From: Desulfobacteraceae bacterium
GTDB lineage: Bacteria > Desulfobacterota > Desulfobacteria > Desulfobacterales > Desulfosalsimonadaceae
DNA: 64,000 nt
NCBI GenBank assembly: GCA_011389515.1
Contig: JAABUA010000003.1
Coordinates: 41,705-105,704, forward strand
Direction of reading: 5' to 3'
The position numbers and the translations under genes were made by a program. The notes under the pieces were generated by a model, which searched no databases, was not told the origin of the DNA, and saw nothing but the letters and a program-made list of their open reading frames with translations. Position 1 is the stretch's first letter, and each line of letters begins with the position of its first letter. Of this stretch, positions 17,903 to 27,697 are shown in pieces.

Positions 17903-19459
17903 ATGGAAATGAAACATCTGGATAAAAAATGGGACCTCGTGGTCATCGGTGGGGGGATCACCGGCGCAGGCGTTTTGCGGGAAGCCGTTCGAATGGGCCT
18001 GAAAACGCTTTTGGTTGAAAAAAACGATTTTTCCTACGGGACCTCCAGCCGCTCATCCAAGCTGGTGCACGGAGGGCTTCGGTATCTCAAACAGGGAAGG
18101 CTGCATCTGACATACGAATCCGTCCGGCAGCGCCAGCGCCTCCTTGAAGAAGCCCCGGGCCTGGTTGACGAAATCAGCTTTTTGATGCCCGTATACCGGA
18201 AAAGGGGGCCGGGCAGACTGCCCCTTACCGCAGGGCTGGTCCTCTATGACCTCATGGCCGGGAAAAAGTACCATTCCTACCATGACAAACAGTCTATAAC
18301 CGAAATGATACCGGGGATCGAACCTTCCGACCTGTCCGGCGGATTCCGTTTCATGGACGCGCAAACCGACGATGCACGGCTGGTTTTGCGGCTCATCAAT
18401 GAATCCGTTGAAAACGGCGGCGCCGCAATAAACTATACCTCGGCGACCCGGATTCTCCGCAATGACACGCATGAGGTAACCGGTGTCGCACTGGTCGATT
18501 CCGAAAACGGCCGGCAGATGGAGGTTTCCACGCGGGCCGTCATCAATGCCACCGGCGCATGGGCAGAAACGCTTCACCCGGTCCACGAAAGCGATATGCA
18601 CCTTCGCCCCCTGCGCGGAAGCCACCTGGTTATTCCCGCCGATCGCCTTCCCCTCCTGCAGGCCGTCACCCTGATCCATCCGGAAGACGGCCGCCCCCTG
18701 TTTATCATTCCCTGGGAAGGCGCCCTGATTTTAGGAACGACAGACATCGACCACGGAAAGGATATCAACACAGAGGTCACGGCAACGGCGGAAGAAGCCA
18801 ACTACATGATTGAATGCCTGAATTTCTATTTTCCGGAAGCGCGCATTGCCCTTGCCGATTGCGCTTCGTCCTATGCGGGAATCCGGCCGATTCTGACAGA
18901 TAAAAAAGGAACGCTTGATCCGTCCAAGGAATCCCGGGAACATGTTATCTGGGCGGACAAGGGGCTGGTCACCGTAACAGGGGGCAAGCTGACCACCTTT
19001 CGCATCCTGGCCGGCGACGCCCTTACCGCAGCCGCCCCGTGGCTCCCCGGAAAAACCGCCGTGGACCTGAAAGCGCCGGTTTTTGCAAAAATACGCCTTC
19101 CTGCCCGGGAGAAAAACGGCCTTTCCGCAGACAAATGGCGAAGACTTTACGGGCGATACGGGAAAAAAGCCGAAACCATGGTAAAAAATGCCGCCAAAAA
19201 GGATCTTTCCTTTATTCCGGGAACCCATACCCTCTGGGCGGAGCTGCCGGTGGTGGCAAAGACGGAGCAGATTCGCCACTTGACGGATTTGCTTCTGCGA
19301 CGGGTCCGCATGGGAATGCTCCTGAAGCACGGCGGCAAAGAGCACCTGGAAAGGATCCGGCAGCTCTGCGAACCGGTTTTGCCGTGGGACGCCGCCCGTT
19401 GGGAAGAGGAACTGCGGATGTACATGCAATACGTGGATACGGCGCTTCGGGTGCCATGA
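17903..19459 (+). CDS. glpD: Glycerol-3-phosphate dehydrogenase (FAD-dependent)
   Basis: 518 residues. N-terminal FAD site VVIGGGITGAGVLREAV; the family motifs SYGTSSRSSKLVHGGLRYL and, later, GTTDIDHGKD and VTGGKLTTFR are clear, followed by the C-terminal GlpD domain. It oxidises glycerol-3-phosphate to dihydroxyacetone phosphate at the inner membrane and passes electrons to quinone. The open frame begins at 17810 inside the -35 box, so that start is impossible if the promoter is real; ATG at 17903 has AGGA 9 bases upstream. The FGGY kinase follows 114 bases later. Confidence 0.92.
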   Translation: MEMKHLDKKWDLVVIGGGITGAGVLREAVRMGLKTLLVEKNDFSYGTSSRSSKLVHGGLRYLKQGRLHLTYESVRQRQRLLEEAPGLVDEISFLMPVYRKRGPGRLPLTAGLVLYDLMAGKKYHSYHDKQSITEMIPGIEPSDLSGGFRFMDAQTDDARLVLRLINESVENGGAAINYTSATRILRNDTHEVTGVALVDSENGRQMEVSTRAVINATGAWAETLHPVHESDMHLRPLRGSHLVIPADRLPLLQAVTLIHPEDGRPLFIIPWEGALILGTTDIDHGKDINTEVTATAEEANYMIECLNFYFPEARIALADCASSYAGIRPILTDKKGTLDPSKESREHVIWADKGLVTVTGGKLTTFRILAGDALTAAAPWLPGKTAVDLKAPVFAKIRLPAREKNGLSADKWRRLYGRYGKKAETMVKNAAKKDLSFIPGTHTLWAELPVVAKTEQIRHLTDLLLRRVRMGMLLKHGGKEHLERIRQLCEPVLPWDAARWEEELRMYMQYVDTALRVP

Positions 19460-19573
19460 CCGTTTCCAAATCCACGCGAAGGAAGATGAACATCCCTTAC
19501 GGGCACGGCGCTGCCTTGCCCCATACGTCTTTGCTTTGCAACCGACAACCCTCTGCCAAAGGAAAAAACCCCC

Positions 19574-21133
19574 ATGGCCGACAAAGATCTGCTCCTTTCC
19601 ATTGACAACGGCACCCAGAGCCTGAAGGCAATGACATTCGACATGGACGGGCAGATGACCGCCATCGTCAAAATTCCTTTTGAGCCCTATTTTTCGGATA
19701 AACCCGGATGGGCCGAACAGGACCCGGAGCTGTACTGGAACACCCTGTGCAGCGCCTGCAAGGGCCTGTGGGAGGACAAACAGGTCGATAAAACCCGCAT
19801 TGCCGGCGTCTGCGTCACCACCCAGCGCGGCACGGTCGTCAATGTGGATCCATCCGGAAAACCTCTGCGCCCGGCGATTTTATGGCTTGATCAGCGGAAA
19901 ACCGAAGGCCTTCCCCCCATTGGCGGACTGTGGGGGCTGCTGTTCAAGGTAGCCGGTGCAAGCAGCGTCGTTTCCAACTTTCAACGGGAGGCCGAGGCCA
20001 ACTGGATCCGGACCCACCAGCCGGACATATGGAAACAAACGCACAGGTATCTGCTTCTATCGGGCTTTCTCAATTACCGGCTCACAGGCGATTTCGTCGA
20101 TTCCACGGCAAGCCAGGTGGGCTACGTCCCTTTTGACTTCAAGCGCCTTGACTGGGCCAAATCCTCGGACTGGAAATGGAAGGGGGTAGGAATCCCCCCG
20201 GAGATGCTCCCCCGTCTGTTCGAACCGGGCAATGTCATGGGAAACATCACCGCAGCCTGTTCCCGGGAAACAGGGATTCCCCGGGGGATTCCCGTTATTG
20301 CCGGGGCCGCGGACAAAGCCTGCGAAGTCATCGGGTCCGGCAGCCTCACGCCGGACATCGGCTGCATCAGCTACGGCACCACCGCCACCATCAACGTCAC
20401 CCACAGCAAATACGTGGAGCCGGTGTTTTTGATCCCCCCGTACCCGTCATCCATACCCGGCCAATATTCCATGGAAATTCAGATATTCAGGGGGTATTGG
20501 ATGGTAAGTTGGTTTAAGAACGAGTTCGGGCACAAGGAGATTGAAAAGGCTGAACAAATGGGAACGGAAGCCGAAATTTTGTTTGACCGGCTCATCGACG
20601 ACATTCCCCCCGGGTGTACCGGGCTCATGCTGCAGCCCTACTGGACGCCAGGCCTGGTTTTCCCGGGTCCGGAAGCCAAGGGAAGCATCATCGGTTTCGG
20701 AGACATTCATACCCGGGGGCACATCTACCGGGCCATCCTGGAAGGGCTCGCCTACGCGCTGCGCGAAGGAAGGGAGCGCATTGAAAAGCGGACAAAAATA
20801 CCCATCACCCAGCTTCGGGTTTCCGGAGGCGGCTCTCAGAGCAGAAATGCCATGCAAGTGACCGCAGACATTTTCAACCTCCCCACCTCACGCCCCCATC
20901 TTTACGAGACATCCGGGCTTGGTGCGGCCATCAACGCGGCCGTGGGGCTGGGGCTGTACCCGAATTACGACAAGGCCATCAGCGCCATGACCCACATGGG
21001 GGATCGGTTCGAACCCATCGCAGAAAACCACAGGCTCTATGACGATCTCTATCAGAAGGTATATCTCAAGATGTACGACCGCCTGAAGCCTTTGTACCAG
21101 TCCATCCGGGATATTACCGGTTATCCGGCATAG
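19574..21133 (+). CDS. FGGY-family carbohydrate kinase
   Basis: 519 residues. The N-terminal phosphate-binding loop [15 protein letters not shown], the middle segment [12 protein letters not shown] and [10 protein letters not shown], and the C-terminal ATP-site stretch [14 protein letters not shown] and [13 protein letters not shown] place it in the FGGY family (glycerol, xylulose, ribulose, and related kinases). Sequence next to glpD suggests glycerol or a related polyol, but the first loop is not the usual DQGTTSSR of glycerol kinase, so the substrate is open. AAGGA lies before the ATG. No glycerol facilitator gene is visible. Confidence 0.87.
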   Translation: MADKDLLLSIDNGTQSLKAMTFDMDGQMTAIVKIPFEPYFSDKPGWAEQDPELYWNTLCSACKGLWEDKQVDKTRIAGVCVTTQRGTVVNVDPSGKPLRPAILWLDQRKTEGLPPIGGLWGLLFKVAGASSVVSNFQREAEANWIRTHQPDIWKQTHRYLLLSGFLNYRLTGDFVDSTASQVGYVPFDFKRLDWAKSSDWKWKGVGIPPEMLPRLFEPGNVMGNITAACSRETGIPRGIPVIAGAADKACEVIGSGSLTPDIGCISYGTTATINVTHSKYVEPVFLIPPYPSSIPGQYSMEIQIFRGYWMVSWFKNEFGHKEIEKAEQMGTEAEILFDRLIDDIPPGCTGLMLQPYWTPGLVFPGPEAKGSIIGFGDIHTRGHIYRAILEGLAYALREGRERIEKRTKIPITQLRVSGGGSQSRNAMQVTADIFNLPTSRPHLYETSGLGAAINAAVGLGLYPNYDKAISAMTHMGDRFEPIAENHRLYDDLYQKVYLKMYDRLKPLYQSIRDITGYPA

Positions 21134-21160
21134 AGGGCGGGCCAACTCTTTCTGCTGGAT

Positions 21161-21180
21161 TATCGAAATCGAAAAAACGA
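21161..21180. repeat. TTTCGA-type hexamer remnant
   Basis: TATCGAAATCGAAAAAACGA, matching in sequence the end of the array at 3845 (CGAAAAAACGAG). It lies in the spacer between the convergent FGGY kinase and M48 protease genes. Confidence 0.4.
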
Positions 21181-21199
21181 GGTCCTTTTTTGCACCCCA

Positions 21200-22447
21200 T
21201 CATCCCCCGGCGCAGCGGTCAATGGCTTCCAGGCGTTCTAAAATGGGTGGGTGGGAATAATTGAGCAGCACGTAAAACCAGTGCGGGTTGAGGTTTGCCA
21301 GGTTGTGGGACGCCAGCTTCTTCAGCGCCGTTTTCATCGCCTTTGGATCGCGGGTCGTTTCTGCGGCAAAGCAGTCTGCCTGGTATTCATTTCTCCGGGA
21401 AAAGGCCTGGAAAAACAGGCTGATCACCATGTCGATGGGCGAATACAAAATGGAAAAAAACACCAGCCCGGCATACACCGAAACCTCCTCCAGGAAAAAG
21501 GCCTCTGCCAGCATGGGGGATGTGATAAAGAAGGAAAGCAGGTAAAAAAGAAGCCCTGCCTGTGCAACGGCAGCAGCAAGCATCCACAGAATGTGCCTTT
21601 TCTTGTAGTGCCCCATTTCATGGGCCAGCACCGCAACCAGTTCTTCGGTGGTCTGATTCTCCACAAGGGTGTCGTACAACACGATTTTCCGGTGGCTTCC
21701 AAACCCCGCAAAAAAAGCGTTGGATTTCCCCGAGCGTTTGGAACCGTCCATCACATAGATATTTTTTACAGGAAACCGTATTTTTTGGGCATAGTCGTAA
21801 ATGGCGGTTTTCAGCGGCCCGGGGGCAAGGGGTTCAAACCGGTTGAAAAGGGGCATGATCCACGTCGGCACCACAAACTGCATGACCAGCATGAACAGGG
21901 TAACCGCAACCCAGCAATAGAGCCAGGCAAGGGCCCCGGCATAAACAAAAAACGCGAGAATGCAGGCAAGCACAGCACCGCCGATTGCGGCAGCCAGCAG
22001 AAACTGCTTGAGGATATCGGCTGCAAAAAGCCTTGGCGTGGTTTTATTGAACCCGAAGCGCTCTTCGATCACGAATGTTCCATACACGGAAATCGGCAGT
22101 GCAATAACGGCTTTGGCAAAACCAAGCATACCGATAAAAACAATGCCCCGCAGCACTTCTGATTGCGCGATTTCCCGCACCCACTGATCGAGCATCGCAA
22201 ATCCGCCCAGCAACCAGAACCCCAAAAACAATACCAGGTTGAATACGGTCACCACCCACTTGAACCGGGTATTGGCCACGGCGTATTGGATGGACATGCG
22301 ATACCGGTCCGCATCATAGTATCTTTCGAATTCCTTTGGCAGGTGCGTCCCGGCATCTCTGATATTGAGGATATCCGCGGCCGCATGCACGGCAGTATCG
22401 ATCAGCAGGGCAGCCAGTATAACCAGTGCGACGATATTGATATCCAT
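21200..22447 (-). CDS. M48 family zinc metalloprotease (Ste24/CAAX-protease-like)
   Basis: 415 residues. Several N-terminal membrane helices are followed by zinc-binding HEMGH in VLAHEMGHYKKRHI, a further pair of helices, and a downstream Glu in RRNEYQADCFAA (third zinc ligand), in the order of Ste24-type CAAX proteases. These act in the inner membrane. The ATG at 22447 has GGAG 9 bases upstream; a longer frame to 22540 adds a Cys/His-rich tail with no support. The native substrate is unknown. It is divergent from the LysM gene. Confidence 0.9.
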   Translation of the reverse strand: MDINIVALVILAALLIDTAVHAAADILNIRDAGTHLPKEFERYYDADRYRMSIQYAVANTRFKWVVTVFNLVLFLGFWLLGGFAMLDQWVREIAQSEVLRGIVFIGMLGFAKAVIALPISVYGTFVIEERFGFNKTTPRLFAADILKQFLLAAAIGGAVLACILAFFVYAGALAWLYCWVAVTLFMLVMQFVVPTWIMPLFNRFEPLAPGPLKTAIYDYAQKIRFPVKNIYVMDGSKRSGKSNAFFAGFGSHRKIVLYDTLVENQTTEELVAVLAHEMGHYKKRHILWMLAAAVAQAGLLFYLLSFFITSPMLAEAFFLEEVSVYAGLVFFSILYSPIDMVISLFFQAFSRRNEYQADCFAAETTRDPKAMKTALKKLASHNLANLNPHWFYVLLNYSHPPILERLEAIDRCAGG

Positions 22448-22569
22448 TCTACACTTCTCCAAAAAACATTCCATTGTGCGCTGCAAATGTGCGCAATGAC
22501 AGTAGGTATGGCACGAATCCACCAACGTGTCAATTCGCAAAAAGGGTTTTCAACGACCGCATACGGCTA

Positions 22570-22598
22570 TTGACAAAAAGAAAAAAACCTTGTAGGAA
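22570..22598 (+). promoter_or_regulatory. Possible promoter for the LysM gene
   Basis: TTGACA (22570-22575), 17-base spacer, TAGGAA (22593-22598). The -35 is consensus and the -10 is weak. Confidence 0.4.
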
Positions 22599-22658
22599 AA
22601 TAACTGGTTATCTATCCGTATCAACCCGTTTCGTTCATCCAAAACACAGGGGCCGATC

Positions 22659-23672
22659 ATGAAATGTAAAGCATACCAAAAGATCAAATATTTCCTGTTC
22701 TGTATCGCACTGGCATGTCTGCTGCCTGCCGCAACCCATGCAGATATTGAACAGCATATCATTGAGACCGGCTCCGGTTTTTACTACATCGTCCAAAAAG
22801 GAGACACCCTCTGGGACCTGTCGGAAAAGTTTTCCGACTCCCCGTGGCAGTGGCCGGATATGTGGCAGCACAACCCGGACATCGCCAACCCCCACCTGAT
22901 CTATCCCGGCCAGAAAATCCGGATTTATGCGAAAAGTTGGGAAGATCAAAGGGAAACACCGACAGCGGTCGACCTGTCCGAACCGGACAAGTACTTAAAC
23001 TATTCCGCCATTAACGCGGTCGGGTTTATCCGCGAAACCCAGGCGGAGAATTATGGGTCGATTATCAAGGTAAAAGATGACAAACGCCTCATGTCCACCG
23101 GCGACAAGCTGTTCATAAAACCGGCCGAAGACGCAGAAGAACTTTTTGAAGGCGGCATTTATGCCATTTACCGGACGATCAGCCCGATCAATGATCCGGT
23201 GACGCATGAGTATGTCGGAATCCAGCATCTCATCGTAGGGATTGCGGAAGTGGTCCAGGTGGAGGATTCGTTTGCGGTTTCCACGATTGTCGCTGCTTTC
23301 CGCGATATCCGTGAAGGCGACCTGATCATGCCTTTTGTGACCCGATCCGAAGACATCCAGCTGCGCGATGCGGTTCCCGGCCTGAGAGGCCGCATGATCA
23401 AAGCGGAAGACGGCCGTGCGCTGATCGGCGAGCACATGGTGGCCTTTCTTGACAAGGGGAGCAATGACAGGGTTAAACCCGGACAGGCCTACACCTTTTT
23501 CTACCAGGAAACAGCCTCTGCCGGCAGAAAAGGCATGGACCGGTTGATGCTCACGGAAGAATCGATGGGAGAAGCGATTGTCCTGCATACGGAAGCCACC
23601 ACGGCAACCGTTCTGATCATCAATTCCCTGGACAATATCCCCGACGGCACGGCCTTCAAGGCGAGTGAATAA
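22659..23672 (+). CDS. Secreted LysM-domain protein
   Basis: 337 residues. A signal peptide (FLFCIALACLLPAATHA, about 12-28) is followed by one LysM domain (about 42-90: YYIVQKGDTLWDLSEKF to IYPGQKIRIY), which binds peptidoglycan. The rest (about 110-337) is a conserved periplasmic region with repeated beta-type segments, seen in proteobacterial LysM proteins of unknown role. No catalytic domain is visible. It has no obvious operon partner; an unrelated repeat locus follows. Confidence 0.85.
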   Translation: MKCKAYQKIKYFLFCIALACLLPAATHADIEQHIIETGSGFYYIVQKGDTLWDLSEKFSDSPWQWPDMWQHNPDIANPHLIYPGQKIRIYAKSWEDQRETPTAVDLSEPDKYLNYSAINAVGFIRETQAENYGSIIKVKDDKRLMSTGDKLFIKPAEDAEELFEGGIYAIYRTISPINDPVTHEYVGIQHLIVGIAEVVQVEDSFAVSTIVAAFRDIREGDLIMPFVTRSEDIQLRDAVPGLRGRMIKAEDGRALIGEHMVAFLDKGSNDRVKPGQAYTFFYQETASAGRKGMDRLMLTEESMGEAIVLHTEATTATVLIINSLDNIPDGTAFKASE

Positions 23673-23782
23673 GGATACTGAAAGCCTGCCACTCCCAGGG
23701 GAAAACGGTTGAAGAACTGCTGAAGAATATGCGGGAAGTAATTGAGTTGCGTTCAGATTCCGCCCATCCGCTTGTTTGGATT

Positions 23783-23938
23783 TGATTTTTTCGAAATCGA
23801 TATCGAAATCGGTTTTTTTCAAATTCACAGAACACGACTTCTTTCTTTTTTAAATACGGCAACCGCCACGCTTTTCGTGTCCAAGTGACCGATTCTTTTC
23901 TGTCGATCATGCAATACCGATTTCGATTGCGATTGGTA
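23783..23938. repeat. Flanks F and E joined without a family A copy (candidate empty site)
   Basis: The left part TTTTTTCGAAATCGATATCG then GGTTTTTTTCAAATTCACAG matches F at 17332. The right part from AAATACGGCAACCGCC (23852) through TTTTCGTGTCCAAGTGACC to CCGATTTCGATTGCGATTGG matches E at 17533. Between them, where 17386-17532 holds family A, there is only a T-run. The spacer 23673-23950 holds nothing else recognisable. Confidence 0.7.
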
Positions 23939-23950
23939 AGCAAGGGCCTC

Positions 23951-25942
23951 CTACCATTTATAATCGGGAATGTACCAGTAGATCGCTCCGGAACGTTTCT
24001 GGCGCAGCCGGATGATCTGAAAATCGTCGTCCCCTTCCGGGCCGGGGAGGTACAAAAAAGGAGCCAGGATAAACGGAAAGGATTCCCCAGAGTTTATCTG
24101 AATCCCCGCCGGCCGCCTTTTTGAACCTTTCCTGTCTGTTACGGTATCATCTCCGGCGACATTATCGTCCCTGTTGACATCCAACCGGGTCTGGGAAGGC
24201 TCTCCGCCGCTGCACGCATCGATCATATAAAGCACGGCGGCTTGCGCGGGGGTGTTTTTTTTCGGTATGGTACTGATGACCATTGCTACACCGTCCTGAA
24301 ACACGGGGTTGTGAATGATCTGCTCCCCGGGCTTGGGAAGATCGAAAAACCAGCCCACGTGATCTCCGGTGCCGGTTTTCGGGTCCCACCAGTTCATCAT
24401 ACGGCGGGTCATGATCACCCAGGTTTCTTCGTGCTCTTTTCTGGTTTCCTGGACGCTTTGCTCCAGGAGTTTCAGATTTCGTATTTCAGGAAGCCCAAAC
24501 GTGTCGCCGTAATAATTTTCAAGATTTTCCAGTCCCGGCCGTGAAAAGGGGCCGAAGGATTTATCCGCGCCGGCATCCATGCTGCCTCCGATGATTTCCC
24601 ATTGTTTCTGCCAGTCCCAGAGCCCGTATACCGTATTGGCTACAGCGCTGGGAGCATCCATATCTGCATCTCCGGTGCCGAACAGCAGAAGAAAGCCTTC
24701 GCGGTCATCGTCACAGTGAAGCATGACATCAATGGCGGTTGTCACCGGCTGGGCCTTGCCGCTGCTTGTGCGGGCCGTGAAAAAAGGACGGGGCCCATGG
24801 GGAGCGGTATAGGAAAAATCCCAGTTATGGATATTCGTATCCCGGATATCGAGCTTCCAGATATTGCCATGGAGATCGCCTGCATAGACGAAATCTGAAT
24901 ATCCATCGCCGGTTGCATCAATGGCCGTGATATCCCCCTTGATGCCGTTATTCCCCTGTGCGCCGGTATGAAAGGCGGATGCCACCGGGTGAGCGCTCTT
25001 AATATCTGAAAGGACAAATATCACGGCTTCCCCGCCGGCGCTGTCATAGCCGTTGCCGGTTATGACGACGTGCCCCGCGCGGGTCTTGACAACCAGGGGG
25101 CGGCCGGTGGTATATCCCATGTGGTCCGGGTCTGAAAATTCCCATTTCACAAGAGACATGGCATCGGATCCGGACGCATTCACGGATCCGGCATCCGATA
25201 CGTCCAGGCAGTAAATCCCCTTGCCCCCCTTTCCGAGCCCGCCCACCAGGGCTGTCCACGTGTCTCCGGATGCGGGGGTGATCTCTTTTACAAACGGCGT
25301 GGAATCGACATAACAGCCTTGTGAAACGTCCGGATCCGCAAAAAGCGGGAGGGATTCAAACAACAGGTTGGGAATGTAGGCGAAATGTTCCTCTCCAGAC
25401 CGGGCGTCAAATGCGTGGAGCATGCCGTCGTTTGCACCTGCGTAAACCACGCCCTCATGAAAAACCGGCCGGGAATGACGGATGCCGCCCATAAGGCTTT
25501 TCCGTATGCGGAAATGAACATCATCTTCCAAACTTCGGTCGCCGGCAAGGTATAAAAGGACATCGCTACCTTGTGGTTCCTGGCCGTCTCCGCCCAATTG
25601 CTGCTTCTGGGTTTCACTTAGATGGTCCCAGGCAAACAAAACGCCGCAGTTGGTATCATCGCGATAGGTGAAAATCAGACGGGGATGGATTTCTACATTT
25701 CGCGCGTCCAGTTTTTGCGCGGCGCTCCATTGGATACCCACAGGCGCCCCGGTATCCATGTTCAGACGTTGTGCGGTCAGATCTCCTGATCCATCAGGAC
25801 CGGTTGTGCCCTGAAACAGCAGGGTGTCTGCCTGCAGGCTGGCCGTGCTTGCAGACAAAAGGCCGGTTGCGCCAAAGGTTGTGGAAGAATGGGCGAAAAC
25901 AAGAATGGCCGCAATCAGGGCAATGCATCGGGACATGATCAT
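23951..25942 (-). CDS. pilY1: PilY1-like type IV pilus protein (C-terminal propeller type, short)
   Basis: 663 residues. A signal peptide (IALIAAILVFAHSSTTFGA) is followed by the PilY1 beta-propeller region: HSRPVFHEGVVYAGANDGML, WTALVGGLGKGGKG, and the calcium-loop-like DATGDGYSD (342-350) before LHGNIWKLD. PilY1 sits at the pilus tip and aids pilus assembly and adhesion. The usual large N-terminal region with a von Willebrand A fold is absent; whole PilY1 proteins are often above 1000 residues. A second acidic loop DVNRDDNVAGDD (588-599) resembles a dockerin or EF-hand loop. It is the last gene of the minor pilin operon. Confidence 0.85.
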   Translation of the reverse strand: MIMSRCIALIAAILVFAHSSTTFGATGLLSASTASLQADTLLFQGTTGPDGSGDLTAQRLNMDTGAPVGIQWSAAQKLDARNVEIHPRLIFTYRDDTNCGVLFAWDHLSETQKQQLGGDGQEPQGSDVLLYLAGDRSLEDDVHFRIRKSLMGGIRHSRPVFHEGVVYAGANDGMLHAFDARSGEEHFAYIPNLLFESLPLFADPDVSQGCYVDSTPFVKEITPASGDTWTALVGGLGKGGKGIYCLDVSDAGSVNASGSDAMSLVKWEFSDPDHMGYTTGRPLVVKTRAGHVVITGNGYDSAGGEAVIFVLSDIKSAHPVASAFHTGAQGNNGIKGDITAIDATGDGYSDFVYAGDLHGNIWKLDIRDTNIHNWDFSYTAPHGPRPFFTARTSSGKAQPVTTAIDVMLHCDDDREGFLLLFGTGDADMDAPSAVANTVYGLWDWQKQWEIIGGSMDAGADKSFGPFSRPGLENLENYYGDTFGLPEIRNLKLLEQSVQETRKEHEETWVIMTRRMMNWWDPKTGTGDHVGWFFDLPKPGEQIIHNPVFQDGVAMVISTIPKKNTPAQAAVLYMIDACSGGEPSQTRLDVNRDDNVAGDDTVTDRKGSKRRPAGIQINSGESFPFILAPFLYLPGPEGDDDFQIIRLRQKRSGAIYWYIPDYKW

Positions 25943-25955
25943 ATTCCTTCCTTTT

Positions 25956-26477
25956 TTAAAACTTTTTTAAAACACCAACCTCCACCCACGCCCGGCCATA
26001 TCGGGGGGAATCATATACTCCAATCACCCTTCCCTTCCACCACCGGGCCGTCTGGCCACTTTTCAGGGAACTGCCGCCGTCCGCCTCCCATCCAGCAAGA
26101 TAATAGCGAAGGGTGTCCGCGTCTTCTTCGCCGCGCTGCTTGACGGTGGTTACAATATTTTCCGTTACAACACGCGGCACGGCATACCCCTGCTGTGGAA
26201 TCCCTTTTGCTGCGGAATCCTTCCAGTCCTGCATGCGCCAGATCCATTGCTGTCCGCCCGGTTTGAGCCGGGAAGGGTTTTTCTCGTTTAGGATTTCACG
26301 CACCCCTTCCATGGCGGCGGCTTCCGCCAGGTGAAGGTTCTGTTTATACAGCCCGGCGTTTCGGACGATGAAGGATTCAACCATGGAAAGGCGGATGGCG
26401 GACATTCCCCCCAGGGTCAGAAGCATCATGATCATCAGCACGACCGCCAGTATGGTGCCGGATTCACGGTCTTTCAT
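25956..26477 (-). CDS. pilX: PilX-like minor pilin assembly protein
   Basis: 173 residues. The N-terminal RESGTILAVVLMIMMLLTLG forms a single membrane helix, with SAIRLSMVESFIVRNAGLYKQ and LAEAAAMEGVREIL after it, as in PilX N-terminal domains. The start at 26477 is chosen because ATG overlaps the pilV stop in the TGATG arrangement, showing coupling. PilX proteins join the minor pilin complex that primes type IV pili. Confidence 0.8.
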   Translation of the reverse strand: MKDRESGTILAVVLMIMMLLTLGGMSAIRLSMVESFIVRNAGLYKQNLHLAEAAAMEGVREILNEKNPSRLKPGGQQWIWRMQDWKDSAAKGIPQQGYAVPRVVTENIVTTVKQRGEEDADTLRYYLAGWEADGGSSLKSGQTARWWKGRVIGVYDSPRYGRAWVEVGVLKKF

Positions 26478-26959
26478 CACAGATCCTTGTCCCATATTTT
26501 GACCATTTCCATTTCCGCAAGGATTTTTCCGGGATGGGCGGTTTCAAAGACTGCAATGGAAATGGTTTTTGAAACCACAACCGTGGCCGGATCTGCACTA
26601 TGGGTATAAATGTTTTCAACGGCGGCAAACGGCTGGTTATCTTTGATCCTGGTTTGAATGGTATATCCGCGGGCGTGGGTCTCGTTTAGCCCTTCGGAGA
26701 GTTGCGCCGGGGTTTCAAAGCGTTCGGCGGAAGAAAGGGTGGTGTCGGTGAAATTCGGATACAGCGGGAGTGCGTGGTAAAATTCCGCGCGGGCGTCGGC
26801 CATTTCCAGGGCCTGGGTGATAACGCGCGCGTTTGTGGCGGAATTGACCGCCCGGATCTGCAAACCGGCAACCGCGAGAAAGCCGATGGCAAAAATGCCC
26901 ACTGCGATTAACACCTCGATGATGGTGTAGCCGGCATGTGGTTTTGAAAAAAGATGCAT
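26477..26959 (-). CDS. pilV: Type IV pilus minor pilin PilV
   Basis: 160 residues. A short leader ends at HAG/YTIIEVLIAVGIFAIGF, the class III signal where prepilin peptidase cuts after Gly and the mature protein has Glu5. The start at 26959 is chosen because it puts this signal near the N-terminus; the longer frame to 27034 would not. PilV belongs to the minor pilin priming complex. It lies 16 bases downstream of pilW. Confidence 0.85.
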   Translation of the reverse strand: MHLFSKPHAGYTIIEVLIAVGIFAIGFLAVAGLQIRAVNSATNARVITQALEMADARAEFYHALPLYPNFTDTTLSSAERFETPAQLSEGLNETHARGYTIQTRIKDNQPFAAVENIYTHSADPATVVVSKTISIAVFETAHPGKILAEMEMVKIWDKDL

Positions 26960-26975
26960 GGCGGTATTACCTTCT

Positions 26976-27677
26976 CTACGGATTTCTGCGGGCGATGGTG
27001 GTGGCAAGCTTGAGGCGGCGGTTTTTGTCGGCAAAAGGTTTTTCTACCAATGGTTCGCCAAACTGATTTTTGTAGATGCGCTTGTCCGTATACCCGGCCG
27101 GCAGGCCCCAGTTGGAATGTCCGTAGCGTGCGACAATGGTCACCTGGATCTGGCGGATGCGTTTTCTGTGGGCGGGCGTTTGCAAATCCGCCGGGGCAAG
27201 TCGCTGGCCGTATTCATCTAAATAGATGAACGCAAGGATATCGACATTGTTCAGGATGCTTTGCAGCCCGCTGCACGTTTTTCCGCCGTTTGCCGCCGGT
27301 CGGCAGGTTTCCCGGCCCAGATCGCCGTTGGTGTTTACTTTATAGCGGATATCCTCCTTGGGACCGCTGGTTTTACCGTCAAAACGGCCCTTGCCGCTTG
27401 CATGGACAACATCCCGGGTAAAATGAAATTCATCCGGCGCGGCAATGAGGATTTCAGCATCGGCCTTGCCGGTGGGGTCCGTACCGGCTGTCCGGATTTC
27501 ATCTTTCATTACCAGCAGGGCCGCCCGGAAAGACTGCTGCAAATCCAGGGTGGATTCCTGCACGGCCTGCCCTTTTACCTGGTTGACATACACCGTGTAA
27601 ACCGCCCCCATGAGCATGGATCCCATGGCCAGGGCCACAAGGATCTCCACCAGGGTGATGCCGCGCGTGTTGTTCAT
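26976..27677 (-). CDS. pilW: Type IV pilus minor pilin PilW
   Basis: 233 residues. The prepilin signal is NNTRG/ITLVEILVALAMGSML, and the body has the PilW layout (QESTLDLQQSFRAALLVMKDEIR). A G-rich ribosome site (AAGGGGGG) precedes the ATG at 27677; the earlier start at 27701 would extend the leader beyond normal. Part of the minor pilin operon. Confidence 0.85.
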   Translation of the reverse strand: MNNTRGITLVEILVALAMGSMLMGAVYTVYVNQVKGQAVQESTLDLQQSFRAALLVMKDEIRTAGTDPTGKADAEILIAAPDEFHFTRDVVHASGKGRFDGKTSGPKEDIRYKVNTNGDLGRETCRPAANGGKTCSGLQSILNNVDILAFIYLDEYGQRLAPADLQTPAHRKRIRQIQVTIVARYGHSNWGLPAGYTDKRIYKNQFGEPLVEKPFADKNRRLKLATTIARRNP

Positions 27678-27697
27678 TTTCCCCCCCTTATAACCGA

